Source: Streptomyces sp. Ag109_O5-1 (GTDB lineage Bacteria > Actinomycetota > Actinomycetes > Streptomycetales > Streptomycetaceae). Taken from it: a stretch of 64,000 nt of DNA. The stretch covers positions 3,410,001 through 3,474,000 of the forward strand of contig NZ_RKQF01000001.1 of NCBI RefSeq assembly GCF_003814875.1, in the 5' to 3' direction. Below the pieces are notes generated by a model, which made no database searches, was not told where the DNA came from, and saw only the letters and a program-made list of their open reading frames with translations. The translations under genes were made by a program, and so were the position numbers. This document shows, piece by piece, positions 36,118 through 45,492 of this stretch. Positions within the stretch are counted from its first letter, which is position 1. The number at the start of each line of letters is the position of its first letter.

Positions 36118-36430
36118 TCCGCGACTGTCACCTCTTAGGTCATCGCGTTGTTCGCAAGAGCGTTACGCCCAATCTACGTGGCCCGAGTCACACCCCGTAA
36201 GCGCCCAAAAACGGTCAGATGCGTGCAGATGTTGTCCTCGATGATCTCTCCGGCCCTTCGGACCGCCGGGCGCTCCGCCATACGGCCGCTCCGGGCACTC
36301 CGCACGGCAGCTCAGGGGCAGTCCACAGGAAAGCCTCAGGGCGCCGGGTACCACCGCCCCGGGCACCTCGCCCGACTGCCGTGGAGCCTGCCGTACCGCC
36401 GGTCGCCGCACACCCCGCCACGCCGCCGGG

Positions 36431-36461
36431 CCCCGCCGGAGCCCTGAGGGCTCCGGCGGGG
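36431..36461 (-). terminator. Hairpin terminator after whiH
   Basis: Stem CCCCGCCGGAGCCC / GGGCTCCGGCGGGG with a short TGA loop, about 80 bp past the whiH stop. Confidence 0.8.
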
Positions 36462-36538
36462 TCCGCCGGATGCGGGTTCCTGGGCCCGCGGCGTCCCGAG
36501 AACACGGCACTCACCGAGCGCACCGCTCTCGGCGCGGG

Positions 36539-37426
36539 TCAGTGCTCGCGCGGGGCGGGCACCACGCGCTCGACCTCGGGGTGGACGGTGAGCAGCTGAC
36601 GCATCGCCGACTCGGCCGCCGTGCCGTCCCCGGTGCCGAGCGCGTCGACGATCCGCGCATGCTGGGCCAGGGACGTCTCGTTCGGCCGGTCACAGCCGGT
36701 GACCGGGCCGCCGGAGACCTGCAGGGCCGCCGACACGATGCCGGAGAGGTGCTCCAGCATGCGGTTGCCCGCGATCTGGATGAGCAGCGAGTGGAACTCG
36801 GCGTCGGCGCGCGAGAACGTCAGCGCGTCACCCTGCGCCATGGCGTGGCTCATGATCTCGACCATGTCGCAGAGGCGCTGCTGGACGTCCTCGCGCCCGT
36901 GCCCGGCGGCGAGGCGGGCGGCGAGCGGCTCGATCGTCCAGCGCAGCTCGCTGAGCTCACGGCGCTGGTCGTCGCGCTGCGGCCCGAAGGCCCGCCACTC
37001 GATGATGTCCGGGTCGAGGAGGTTCCAGTCACTGACGGGTCGCACGCGCGTGCCGACGTTCGGGCGGGCACTGACCAGGCCCTTGGCCTCCAGGACCCGG
37101 AGGGACTCACGGACGACGGTGCGGGAGACCTCGAAACGCTGGCCGATCTCCTCGGGCACCAGCGGGCGGTCCGCGCCCAGATCGCCGGAAACGATCATCT
37201 GACCCAGCTGCTGGACGAGTTGACCGTGCAGTCCGCGGCCGCGGCTGCCCGCGGCACGCCGGCCGACACGGCCCAGCTCCGGGTCCGTGCCCTCCCAGGA
37301 GGGCACGCCGACGCGATCGGTGACGGGGGCCTCCGCATACGGGTAGCGGTCGAGTTCGCCCGGGCCGACCAGACCAGAGTCTGCGGAGCGGGCGGCGGTC
37401 ATCATGGTGTGCGCAAGGGTACTCAC
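36539..37426 (-). CDS. whiH: Sporulation regulator WhiH (GntR family, FadR subfamily)
   Basis: A 295-residue GntR-family regulator required for sporulation septation of aerial hyphae in Streptomyces. A 60-residue N-terminal extension (VSTLAHTMMTAARSADSG) precedes the winged HTH (about 70-135, core GQRFEVSRTVVRESLRVLE) and an FCD effector domain (about 150-280). The extension and length match WhiH as I know it. The GTG start has AAAGGA 4-5 bp upstream. It is known to depend on sigma-WhiG, and a matching -10 (CCGATAA) is visible about 90 bp upstream. Confidence 0.93.
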   Translation of the reverse strand: MSTLAHTMMTAARSADSGLVGPGELDRYPYAEAPVTDRVGVPSWEGTDPELGRVGRRAAGSRGRGLHGQLVQQLGQMIVSGDLGADRPLVPEEIGQRFEVSRTVVRESLRVLEAKGLVSARPNVGTRVRPVSDWNLLDPDIIEWRAFGPQRDDQRRELSELRWTIEPLAARLAAGHGREDVQQRLCDMVEIMSHAMAQGDALTFSRADAEFHSLLIQIAGNRMLEHLSGIVSAALQVSGGPVTGCDRPNETSLAQHARIVDALGTGDGTAAESAMRQLLTVHPEVERVVPAPREH

Positions 37427-37518
37427 GGATCCTTTGTCGGCGCTGCCTCCAACTCCCTTGAGGTCTTTGGTGAAAAGCACACGAAAGGGTGATCGCTCAC
37501 CCCGTCGCAATTGACGCC

Positions 37519-37526
37519 TTATCGGA
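37519..37526 (-). promoter_or_regulatory. Sigma-WhiG-like -10 element of whiH
   Basis: Minus-strand TCCGATAA differs by one base from the sigma-WhiG/sigma-28-class -10 GCCGATAA. The matching TAAA-type -35 about 15-16 bases further upstream is not convincing. Direct sigma-WhiG control of whiH is established in S. coelicolor. Confidence 0.6.
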
Positions 37527-37588
37527 AAGAAATGGCCTTTCTGCGGGGAGTTGTGCGCACGGTGGGATCGGAAGCGCCCGGTCCGTGG

Positions 37589-40360
37589 TCATCTGCCCCT
37601 GGCACGCAGGGTGGTGAACAGATACGCGCAGAGCAGCGCGGTGAGCGACAACGCCAGCGCCCCGCCCACGGGTTGGGCGAGCACCCGCACCGCTCCGACC
37701 AGATAGCGCTCTCCCCCGAAGGGCCATCGCAGCAGGAACACCTCCCGCAGCCGCACCGGAAGTCCGGCGGTCATCCGTACACCTGGTCCCTGCAGTGCCT
37801 TGTGTACGACGGGTACCACGAGCACGGGTACGGCGAGCACCGCGGCGAGACCCGCCGTGGTGGAACGGAAGACGCCCGCCGCCAGCACACCGGCCCAGGC
37901 GCAGCCGGCGACCAGTCCGAACCAGCCGGCGGTCAGTGAAAGCCAGTCGGCGGGAACCTGCGCGAACTCCCGGCCGTAGACGAGGTAGAGCACTTCGGCG
38001 TCGCAGCCCATGGTGAGGAAAGAGAGCAGCACCGCGGTGGCTCCGGACACCAGGAGTTTCGCGGTGAGCAGCCCCAGCCGGCGGGGGACGGTGCCGCGGT
38101 CCGCCGCCAGCGCGGGGTGGCGGAACTCGTCGCCGAAGGCCAGTGCCCCGAGCAATCCGGCGCCGAGCGCTGCAGGGGGCAGCGGCAGCTCTCGCGGCCA
38201 CGCCGCGAACAACCGGGCCTGCGGGGTGTGTCCGAGCCGTGCGAGCAGGACGGCGGTGACGGCGGACACCAGCAGTACGACACCGCAGATGACGAAGCCT
38301 GCGCCGATCCCGGCGGCCCGACGGAGCTCGTACCGCAGGGGGCGGAGGGGGCTGGGGGCGGAGCGGACGGAGATGGGCGGCGGGAGGGAGGACGAGGCGT
38401 CGGGAGTGGGGTCTTCGGGGCGGCGGGCGTGACCGGCCGCGGAAGGAGCGGGGGCGTCGGGGGCTGTGGGGGGCTTGTGGGGCTGCGGCTTCGGTTGCGG
38501 CCGCGGCTGTCCGGCGGGGCGCTGAGCTGTGGAGGATTCGGCTGGGGAGGTTTCGACGGGTACGGCGTGGGTCGGTGGCTGGAGGGAGGCAGCCGGAGTA
38601 GCGAGGGCGCCGGATACAGGACGGCCCGGTACCGGCGGCTGGGCGGATGTGGCGAGGGCCGGCGACTGGGCCGGCGTGGTGACGGTTTGCGGCCGGGAGG
38701 AAGCCACGACGGCCGCCGGCTGAGCGGACGCGGCGGTGGCCGCCGGCCGACCGGATGCGACGGCGGTCTGCGGCTGCGCGGATGCGGCAGCCGACGACTC
38801 ACGGGATGCGGTGGCGGCCGGTGGCTGGAGCGATGCGGCTGCCGTCTGCGGCTGGGAGGAAACAGCAGTGGCAGGCGACTGCGCGGACGACGTAGAGGCC
38901 GGTGGCTGGGCGGGGACGGTGGCGGAGACCGGCTCCGTGGATGTCATGCGGGCCGACGGCTCCGGGGATGCGGCCGGGGTCTGCCGTGGCGCGGATGGGG
39001 CGGGGGCCGTTGGCCGGATGCCTGCGAAGGCGGTCCTCGGCCGGGCCGAGAGCGCGACCGCCTGGGGCTCGGCCGGACAGGCGTGGGTGGGCGGGTCTAC
39101 GTGCGATGACTCGGGCGTGGCCGTCCGCCCGTCGGCGAGCGCCCCGGCGGACGCGGGCGGCTGCGGTTCGGTCGTGACGGAAGGCTCCGGGTCGGTCGAC
39201 GAGTGCCCCGGTCCCGGCTCCCTTTCGGTGCTGATACGTGACTGGCTCCCCGGCCTCGGGGGGACCGCCGCCCGCGGCTGCGGGGTGACCGGGGTACTGC
39301 CCGATTCCTCGCGTCGATCCGCACCGGGCGCGGCCCACCGGTCGGTGGCCGGCACATCGTCAGCATCGCGCCGGTCGTACGCCGTTCGGTTCCCGTCGGC
39401 GGCGATCGGCTCGTCCTCGGCCTCGATCCGCTGCCGCCGCACGGCCTCCGGCCGCTCACCCGTCAGCGGCTCCGGGCCGGCGCTCGGCCCCATATCGCCG
39501 GTCTCGTCCGCGAGTTGGTGGACAAGGATGCCGTTGCGGAACGCGGACTCACCGACCTCGGCGGTCGTACTGCCGTACACCGAGAGACGGTTGCCGCCTT
39601 CCTGCACGACTTCCACCGAGCGCTGACCGGCGCGGGCCTCCTGGACGAGGAGGGCGGCGAGCCGTGCGGCGTGGGGGCTGCGGACGGCCACGCGGGGGCG
39701 CAGCCGGGTGCGGGCGAACTCGATGACCTCCTGGTCCGCGACGAGCCTGCCGCTCTCCAGGGTGACGACCCGGTCCGCGACGCGAGCGGCCTCCTTGGAT
39801 TCGGCGGTGGTGAACAGCACCGTGCCGCCCTGAGCGGCGTGCGCCCGGAGCATGGCGTGCACCCAACGGGCTTCACGCGTGGAGAGACCGTGCGCGGGTT
39901 CGTCCAGGACGAGGGTGTGCGGGTCGGGAAGCAGGGCGCAGGCCAGGCCGAGCCGGCGGTCCATGCCGCGCGACAGCGTGCCCAGGCGCTCTTCGCGCAG
40001 GCCGACGAGACCGACCGCTTCGAGCACCTCGTCGGCGCGGCGGGCCGGGACTCCGGTCGCCGCGCACAGCATGCGCAGATGGCCGCGGACCGAGCGGGAC
40101 GGGTGGCCGGGGACATCGCCGAGGACCACGCCGACCTCGTACGACGGGTGGGCGATGCGATGCAGGGGGCGGCCCCTGAAGTAGGTGAGTCCACGCCCCT
40201 GTTGGAGTTCGAGCATCAGTCTGAGCGCGGTGGTCTTGCCCGCACCCGCTGGGCCGAGGAGTGCGGTGACGCGCCCCGCGCGCGCTTCGAAGGTCACGTC
40301 GTCGACGGCGGGCGGGTGCGCCTTGCGGGGGTTGCTGGTCAGTCCGAAGGCCTGGATCAC
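37589..40360 (-). CDS. ABC transporter: ATPase fused to membrane domain through a long Pro/Ala/Ser linker
   Basis: A 923-residue protein. An ABC ATPase spans about residues 1-225, with Walker A GPAGAGKTT, a divergent signature LSRGMDRRLGLA and Walker B LVLDEPAHGL. A hydrophilic, mostly disordered linker (about 300-680) follows, then a six-helix ABC-2-like membrane domain (about 682-923). Having both domains in one chain suggests a homodimeric exporter; the substrate is unknown. The linker is low complexity with repeated Ala-Ser-x-Gln-Pro units. The gene adjoins whiH, upstream on the same strand; the 162-bp gap between them holds the whiH promoter. Confidence 0.85.
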   Translation of the reverse strand: MIQAFGLTSNPRKAHPPAVDDVTFEARAGRVTALLGPAGAGKTTALRLMLELQQGRGLTYFRGRPLHRIAHPSYEVGVVLGDVPGHPSRSVRGHLRMLCAATGVPARRADEVLEAVGLVGLREERLGTLSRGMDRRLGLACALLPDPHTLVLDEPAHGLSTREARWVHAMLRAHAAQGGTVLFTTAESKEAARVADRVVTLESGRLVADQEVIEFARTRLRPRVAVRSPHAARLAALLVQEARAGQRSVEVVQEGGNRLSVYGSTTAEVGESAFRNGILVHQLADETGDMGPSAGPEPLTGERPEAVRRQRIEAEDEPIAADGNRTAYDRRDADDVPATDRWAAPGADRREESGSTPVTPQPRAAVPPRPGSQSRISTEREPGPGHSSTDPEPSVTTEPQPPASAGALADGRTATPESSHVDPPTHACPAEPQAVALSARPRTAFAGIRPTAPAPSAPRQTPAASPEPSARMTSTEPVSATVPAQPPASTSSAQSPATAVSSQPQTAAASLQPPAATASRESSAAASAQPQTAVASGRPAATAASAQPAAVVASSRPQTVTTPAQSPALATSAQPPVPGRPVSGALATPAASLQPPTHAVPVETSPAESSTAQRPAGQPRPQPKPQPHKPPTAPDAPAPSAAGHARRPEDPTPDASSSLPPPISVRSAPSPLRPLRYELRRAAGIGAGFVICGVVLLVSAVTAVLLARLGHTPQARLFAAWPRELPLPPAALGAGLLGALAFGDEFRHPALAADRGTVPRRLGLLTAKLLVSGATAVLLSFLTMGCDAEVLYLVYGREFAQVPADWLSLTAGWFGLVAGCAWAGVLAAGVFRSTTAGLAAVLAVPVLVVPVVHKALQGPGVRMTAGLPVRLREVFLLRWPFGGERYLVGAVRVLAQPVGGALALSLTALLCAYLFTTLRARGR
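38320..39460 (-). repeat. Coding low-complexity repeat region in the ABC protein linker
   Basis: About 380 codons rich in Pro, Ala, Ser, Thr and Gln. The densest part (about 38560-38950) repeats a 12-13 residue unit of the form SxQPxTAxAS, for example SSQPQTAAAS, SAQPQTAVAS and SSRPQTVTTP. Copies are degenerate, consistent with old slippage or unequal crossing over. Confidence 0.75.
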
Positions 40361-40440
40361 CTTAGGGAAGATAGCGTGGAATGACCGTTTTTCCCCGTAT
40401 AGAACACTTCGTGAATGTCAGGGTTCGCGCTGCCGGCCGG

Positions 40441-41199
40441 TCACACCTCGGGCCGCAGCATCGGCGGGTTGAGCAGAGTGGCGCCGCCGGCACGGAAGAG
40501 CTGGGCCGGGCGGCCACCCTGACGGGTGGTCGTGCCCCCGGTGGGAACGAGGAAGCCGGGGGTCCCGGTCACCTTGCGATGGAAGTTGCGCGGGTCGAGC
40601 GCCACACCCCACACCGCCTCGTAGACCCGGCGCAACTCGCCGACCGTGAACTCGGGCGTGCAGAACGCGGTGGCCAGGGACGAGTACTCGATCTTGGAGC
40701 GGGCTCGTTCCACGCCGTCGGACAGAATCTGGGCGTGGTCGAAGGCGAGCGGCGCGACGGGCTCGCCGTCCCGGCCGTAGCCGCCCTGCGCGAGCAGTTC
40801 CTCGACCGGGGCCCAGCGCGCATTGCTGGCGTCGCCGCCGGCCCGCGGTGCGGGGAGGTCGGGGGCGAGGGCGAGGTGGGCGACACTGACGACACGCATC
40901 CGGGGGTCGCGCTTGGGGTCCCCGTAGGTCGCCAGCTGTTCCAGGTGGGCGCCGCCGTCCTGGGCGGGGGCGTCGGGGTCGTGGGCACGGAGCCCGGTCT
41001 CCTCCGCGAGTTCCCGCGCCGCGGCCTGGGAAAGGTCCTCGTCGGCCCGCACGAAGCCCCCCGGCAGTGCCCAGCGCCCCTGGAACGGCGGCTCTCCTCT
41101 GCGAACCGCCAGCGCGCACAGGGCAAGGCGGCGCACGGTCAGCACGACCAGGTCCACGGTGACGGCGAAGGGCGGAAAGGCTGACGGGTCGTAGGGCAT
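40441..41199 (-). CDS. Nudix hydrolase with NrtR-like C-terminal winged helix
   Basis: A 252-residue protein. An N-terminal Nudix domain (about 1-150) has an intact Nudix box beginning GGFVRADED and ending RELAEETGL, so hydrolysis of an ADP-sugar or dinucleotide is possible. The C-terminal part (about 165-230; EFTVGELRRVYEAVWG, FHRKVTGTPGFLVPTG) resembles the winged-helix domain of NrtR regulators of NAD metabolism. It may therefore be an enzyme, a regulator or both. The ATG at 41199 fits the family start. It precedes the ABC gene with 80 bp between. Confidence 0.82.
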   Translation of the reverse strand: MPYDPSAFPPFAVTVDLVVLTVRRLALCALAVRRGEPPFQGRWALPGGFVRADEDLSQAAARELAEETGLRAHDPDAPAQDGGAHLEQLATYGDPKRDPRMRVVSVAHLALAPDLPAPRAGGDASNARWAPVEELLAQGGYGRDGEPVAPLAFDHAQILSDGVERARSKIEYSSLATAFCTPEFTVGELRRVYEAVWGVALDPRNFHRKVTGTPGFLVPTGGTTTRQGGRPAQLFRAGGATLLNPPMLRPEV

Positions 41200-41378
41200 G
41201 CGGTGATCATAGTCGTCTGCCTGACGATAAACACTCCCTTCGTCGCTCGCTTCCCCAGCTGATCCACTTCCCTCCGGTATGCACCCCACGCCTCGCTCCG
41301 GCTGGTGTTTGACGGACCGGTCGCCCTTGCGTCGCGGCCGTCATGTCACGCCTGGGCGACCCTCTCGACGGCGGCGGG

Positions 41379-43490
41379 TCACACCCCCAACTGCAGGCCG
41401 TCCGCGGCCTCCTCGACCATGGCCAGGCCGAGCCGGCTCACCCGCACCGAGAAGGGCGCTCCGGCGACCCGCAGTCCGGTCAGGCCGAGTTCACCCAGGG
41501 GTGCACTGTGGACGGGACGGAGGGTAACGGTCCCGGCCGGGGCATCGGGGCGGATGCCGACGAGCGCGGTGAGGAGCAGCACCCCGCAGGCGGCCGCCGT
41601 GGCCGCCGGACGGCAGGCCGCGGGGTGCGGAAGCGGAGCGGTCCCGTCGGAGCGCTGCTCGCCGGCGAACATCTCGGGCAGTCGGTGGTCGAAGTGCTCG
41701 GCCGCCGCCAGCAGGCCGCGCAGCAGCCCGCCCGCCTCCTTGTCATAGCCCGCCGCGGCCAGCCCGGCGACGGCGAGCGCCGTCTCCTGGACCCGGACGG
41801 CCCCGGCCCGGTGGCCGAACGGATTGTGTCCCGCCTCCTTCGCCCCGAGCCCTCGCAGCCCCCAGCCGGAGTCCATGGCGGGGTCGCCGAGCAGCCGGGC
41901 GAGTTGCTCGGTCTGCACCTTGTCGAGCAGACCGACGGCCAGTCGGCCCGCGCCGAGCAGGCCGGTGTCGAGCAGGTGGACGGCGGTGGCGCCGAGGTGG
42001 GTCAAGGGGTGGCCGTCCGCGGTCAGCGCCGCCGCCGGACGCCCGCCGCCCCGGTCCTCGACCCAGAAGTCGGTCCGGAACGCCTTCCTCAATTCGGCTG
42101 CCCACTGCCGGAGCCCGGTGCCGCCGGGCCGGTCGTACGCGTCCAGGAGGTCGGCGCCGAGCAGGGCCGCCCGGTGGGCGTGGGCCTGGGTCTCGCTGCG
42201 CGCGGGCCCGCCGGGCTGCGGGTCGCAGAGGTAGGTGTGATCGTCCGCCGCGGCACGCAGCCAGGTCAGACAGCGCTCGGCGGCGGGCAGCAGTTCCCGT
42301 GTCTCCCGTTCCGGAAGCCCCCAGCGGCGGGCCTCGGCCAGCAGAGCGGGGAAGAGCAGGGTGGCCTCGGTACCCGTGCAGCCCGGCGGCAGGTGCGCTC
42401 CGGCGTCGCGACGCGGGCCGGGGATCATGCCGCTCTGGGGTCCCGGGCCGCGGAGTTGGGTGCGGGCCAGGGTGCGCAGGGTGCCGGCGGCCAGGCGGGT
42501 GCCGAGGGGCAGGGTCATCCGGGCGGCGGCGAGGGCGTCGGCCGGGGCCGGTCCGCAGCGCCAGGGCGCCCCGGCCGCGAGGTAGGTGTCGGAGGGGTGC
42601 GCCGGGTCGCGGAGCAGCAGCGCCTGGAGGTCGTCGATGCTCGTCCTGAGCAGTGCCGGGACCCTCGGGTCGTCGCCTGCGGCCCTGGCCGGCGCCAGCG
42701 GGCTGGTGGCGGCGCGTCCCAGGGCGAGCAGGGGGCCCGCGCCGTCCGGGCGCACCCGCAGTTCCACGCTCACCGTTCCACCCGGTGGCAGTTCGAACTG
42801 CCAGCGCAGCAGTCCCGCGGAGGCCAGCGCGTCGGCGGGCGGCGGGTCCGCCGTGACCGACGCGTTGCCGGTCGGGGTGGCCCAGCGGAGGCCGGAGTCG
42901 TGGACGGTGGCCGGGAGTTCCGGGCCGGGGGTGCCGGAGGCGATGGCGCTCAGGTCCGCGAGGTCCGTGCCGAGTGCCACTTCCAGCGGCAGGCGCAGGG
43001 GGTGGAGTGCGAAGCTGCGGAGGGTGATGCGCTCGGTGCCGTCGGCGTGCCGGGTCCGCTCCACGACGACGTCCGGATCCGGGCCGGCCGCCGGGGAGGC
43101 CCGTAAGGTGCCCACGAAGCGAGCTGAGTCCGCCCCCGTCATCCGGGCCTGCACAGGAAGCGGTTCGCGTCCGACGACACGGACCTGGCAGCGTGCGAGC
43201 ACCCGCTGGCCCGCGCGGTAGAACCCCTCCAGCCCCTGCCCGGTGAGCTGGCCCTGCTCGGTGGAAATGGCGAGGCCGGGCAGTGCGACGCAGATCAGGG
43301 CGGTGTGCGTGGGCGGCAGCCCGTCGGCGCGCCGTGCGCCGGCAGGGCCGGGAGCCGGGCCGGAGGGTGTGGGCCGGGGTGCGCGGTCGAGTGGCTGTCC
43401 CGGGGCACCTTCCACCGCCGGGAGCCGGCTTGGGCCGTCCCGGCGTCGGTGGTTGTCGTCGGCGGTGGCGGGCGGAGTCGGCTGATGCAT
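41379..43490 (-). CDS. Glycogen debranching enzyme-like protein
   Basis: A 703-residue protein. An N-terminal beta-rich debranching-enzyme domain (about 60-290) follows a Pro/Arg-rich disordered leader. A C-terminal alpha/alpha toroid of the amylo-alpha-1,6-glucosidase/GH63-like kind covers about 310-640 (segments GMIPGPRRD, DSGWGLRGLG, YNPFGHR-like HNPFGHRAG). It probably acts on alpha-glucan branch points; catalytic acids cannot be assigned with confidence by eye. The ATG at 43490 has AAGGAG about 10 bp upstream. Confidence 0.78.
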   Translation of the reverse strand: MHQPTPPATADDNHRRRDGPSRLPAVEGAPGQPLDRAPRPTPSGPAPGPAGARRADGLPPTHTALICVALPGLAISTEQGQLTGQGLEGFYRAGQRVLARCQVRVVGREPLPVQARMTGADSARFVGTLRASPAAGPDPDVVVERTRHADGTERITLRSFALHPLRLPLEVALGTDLADLSAIASGTPGPELPATVHDSGLRWATPTGNASVTADPPPADALASAGLLRWQFELPPGGTVSVELRVRPDGAGPLLALGRAATSPLAPARAAGDDPRVPALLRTSIDDLQALLLRDPAHPSDTYLAAGAPWRCGPAPADALAAARMTLPLGTRLAAGTLRTLARTQLRGPGPQSGMIPGPRRDAGAHLPPGCTGTEATLLFPALLAEARRWGLPERETRELLPAAERCLTWLRAAADDHTYLCDPQPGGPARSETQAHAHRAALLGADLLDAYDRPGGTGLRQWAAELRKAFRTDFWVEDRGGGRPAAALTADGHPLTHLGATAVHLLDTGLLGAGRLAVGLLDKVQTEQLARLLGDPAMDSGWGLRGLGAKEAGHNPFGHRAGAVRVQETALAVAGLAAAGYDKEAGGLLRGLLAAAEHFDHRLPEMFAGEQRSDGTAPLPHPAACRPAATAAACGVLLLTALVGIRPDAPAGTVTLRPVHSAPLGELGLTGLRVAGAPFSVRVSRLGLAMVEEAADGLQLGV

Positions 43491-43850
43491 GGGGAGGCTC
43501 CTTCTGCGCTCGGTGCGCCTGGGATGTGCCGGGCGCCGGACGGAGGTCTCCGGAGGGACAGGGGACGGGCGGCGGTACGGCCCGTCCAGGCGTTCCGCCA
43601 CTCAGGTGAACGGAAGAGGGCTCCTCCTGGTCACGCCCCGACCAGGCGAACCCGACCGGACGGCGGTCCTGAGAGGCGTCGTTCAAGCCCGGCTCCCCGC
43701 GCCTGCGGACTCCGAAGGCCGGCAGGCCGATCCGACGCCGGCCGGAGGGCGGGAGGTCACGGCTGCTCTCCCGCCCGATGAGGCTCCGCGCCCAACGGCG
43801 CACGACACCGACCGACGCCCGTCCGTGTGCCGACCACGGCCGCCCCTCGT
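43491..43850. other. Intergenic region upstream of the debranching-like gene
   Basis: 360 bp between two minus-strand genes. It is GC-rich with no hairpin of terminator quality, no palindromic operator and no coding frame with family resemblance. Confidence 0.45.
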
Positions 43851-45341
43851 TCATTCATCCCCCTCGCCACAACCGTCCCCGGTACGCGTGCCCTCCTGTG
43901 CGGCTCGGCCGCCCCGGAGGTCGCTCTGCTCCGCCGTACGCGTGCGCGCGCCGCCGGGCCTGGGTGAACCGGGCCGGGTGTGACCGGTCGGCGTCCGTCG
44001 CGGGCGGCTGCCCTCCGGCTTGTGCCGCCGGTTGTCGGTGCCGTCCGCGGTGCGCGGACGGCGTCGACCGCGAGTCCCGGACGCGGCGGCCGGCGCGCGA
44101 TCTGCATCCGGATCGACGGAACCGGTGTCATCGGCTGCCGCCGAGCTGTCCACCGCGACAGCGCCTGCGCGTTCCCTACGCAGGCAGCGGCGGATCGACT
44201 CCGGGTCCAGTCCCTCGTTGCAGGCCTGGTGCAACAGGCGGGCGAAGAGGTAGTCGGAGTCAGCGCCCAGGGCCATCGCCAAGGCCTCGCGCGCCTCCAG
44301 GTCGTCACCGGTCGACCAGGCGACCCAGCCGGCCAGCGTCAAGGGAGCAGCGGCGTGTTCGCCGTACGGGCCGACGCAACGACGGGCGAGGGCCCGCCAC
44401 AGGCGCAGGGCCGGTCCGGCCTCGTCGCCCTCCATCCAGGCGGCCGCGCGGTCGCGGGTCGTACGGTCCTGCAGGCCGAGGATCAGCGCCGCGGCCTCGT
44501 CGTGGGTGAGCAGGTCGTCGTCGCGGAGGTCCGCCTGGTGGGTGCCCGGGACCGGAGTGGCGGCGGTGTACCGGCTCATGATCCGCTCGGCGAGGGCGAG
44601 GGTCTCCTCCGCCACGTCCGCCCGGGAGGCGTCGTCGAGGATGCGGGGCACCAGTGCCATTCCGGCGCTGTCCAGCGCGACCTCCTGTTCCAGCGCCGCT
44701 CCGGTCTCCCAGGGCAGCAGCCTGACCCGCAGTTCGCGCAGGGTGCCGCGCACCTGGATGCCGGCGTAGGTGGCGGCGGCCGCGAGCACGGAGGTGCCGG
44801 GCAGGCCCACGGGGGCGCCGCCGGGAGGACAGCACTCTTCTGTCGGGCAGCAGTACGACCAGTAGCGGCCGTCCGAGATGCACAGCGCCTCGATCACGGG
44901 CACGTCGAGGCGGCCGCACTCGGTGCGCAGCAGTTGGGCCAGCGGTGCGAGCCGGTGCATGACGTCCCGGCCCGATTCGCCGGTCGCCGGTTCCTGGCAG
45001 ACGTAGGCGACCATCTGCTCGGGCCGGGTTCCTCGGCGCTCGCTCCCGGCCATCAGGCCCTGGGCCAGCTGGCGTGCGGCCGACTCCCAGTCGTCCTTGT
45101 TCGTGGGGATGCCGAGCCGGGCCCGTCCGCCGAAGCGGCCGCGGCCGCCCCGGTCGTGCAGGGCCACGAGCACGATGCTGTCCTCGGGGCGGTATCCGAG
45201 CAGATAGGGCAGCGCGTCGGCCAGTTCGGCCGGGGTGCGCAGGGTGATCTGGGTGTCGTGGGCGGACCGCCCGAGCGAGGCCGCATCGCCCGTGAGGTCG
45301 CCGTTTTCGGAGGGTCCGGTGGTTTCGCTGTGATTCGTCAT
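43851..45341 (-). CDS. DUF4192 family protein
   Basis: A 496-residue actinobacterial protein. The conserved domain (about 30-400) includes LRTPAELADALPYLLGYRPEDS and a Cys-rich segment YCCPTEECCPP (about 183-193) that could bind metal; quoted motifs are abbreviated where longer. A basic disordered tail (about 410-496) follows. Function unknown. The ATG at 45341 is used because the frame upstream encodes only a short YPQ-like repeat over the DnaA-box triplet. It is divergent from the RecQ-type helicase. Confidence 0.8.
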   Translation of the reverse strand: MTNHSETTGPSENGDLTGDAASLGRSAHDTQITLRTPAELADALPYLLGYRPEDSIVLVALHDRGGRGRFGGRARLGIPTNKDDWESAARQLAQGLMAGSERRGTRPEQMVAYVCQEPATGESGRDVMHRLAPLAQLLRTECGRLDVPVIEALCISDGRYWSYCCPTEECCPPGGAPVGLPGTSVLAAAATYAGIQVRGTLRELRVRLLPWETGAALEQEVALDSAGMALVPRILDDASRADVAEETLALAERIMSRYTAATPVPGTHQADLRDDDLLTHDEAAALILGLQDRTTRDRAAAWMEGDEAGPALRLWRALARRCVGPYGEHAAAPLTLAGWVAWSTGDDLEAREALAMALGADSDYLFARLLHQACNEGLDPESIRRCLRRERAGAVAVDSSAAADDTGSVDPDADRAPAAASGTRGRRRPRTADGTDNRRHKPEGSRPRRTPTGHTRPGSPRPGGARTRTAEQSDLRGGRAAQEGTRTGDGCGEGDE

Positions 45342-45381
45342 GCGCCGACGATCTCGCGGATCCCGCGGTTCCGCTTGGGCC

Positions 45382-45420
45382 TGTGGATAAGCCTCCTGCG
45401 GATAAGCCGCCTGTGGATAA
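45382..45420. promoter_or_regulatory. Three tandem DnaA-box-like 9-mers
   Basis: TGTGGATAA (45382-45390), TGCGGATAA (45397-45405) and TGTGGATAA (45412-45420) repeat at exact 15-bp spacing in the divergent DUF4192/recQ promoter. The reverse complement TTATCCACA is the classical DnaA box; the middle copy has one mismatch. Confidence 0.6.
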
Positions 45421-45492
45421 GTCGAATCAGGGACACACCAATGCCGTCCGCCTCGTCCACAGCTCGCCCGGCTGTCGGTCCCGTCCTGTTGT

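Larger units (their letters stand above)
35977..36538. other. hrdB promoter region and hrdB-whiH spacer
   Basis: 562 bp. It contains the hrdB promoters (candidate stress promoter at 36091-36117), an AT-richer stretch at about 36120-36250 and the whiH terminator at 36431-36461. I see no small gene with support. Confidence 0.55.
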
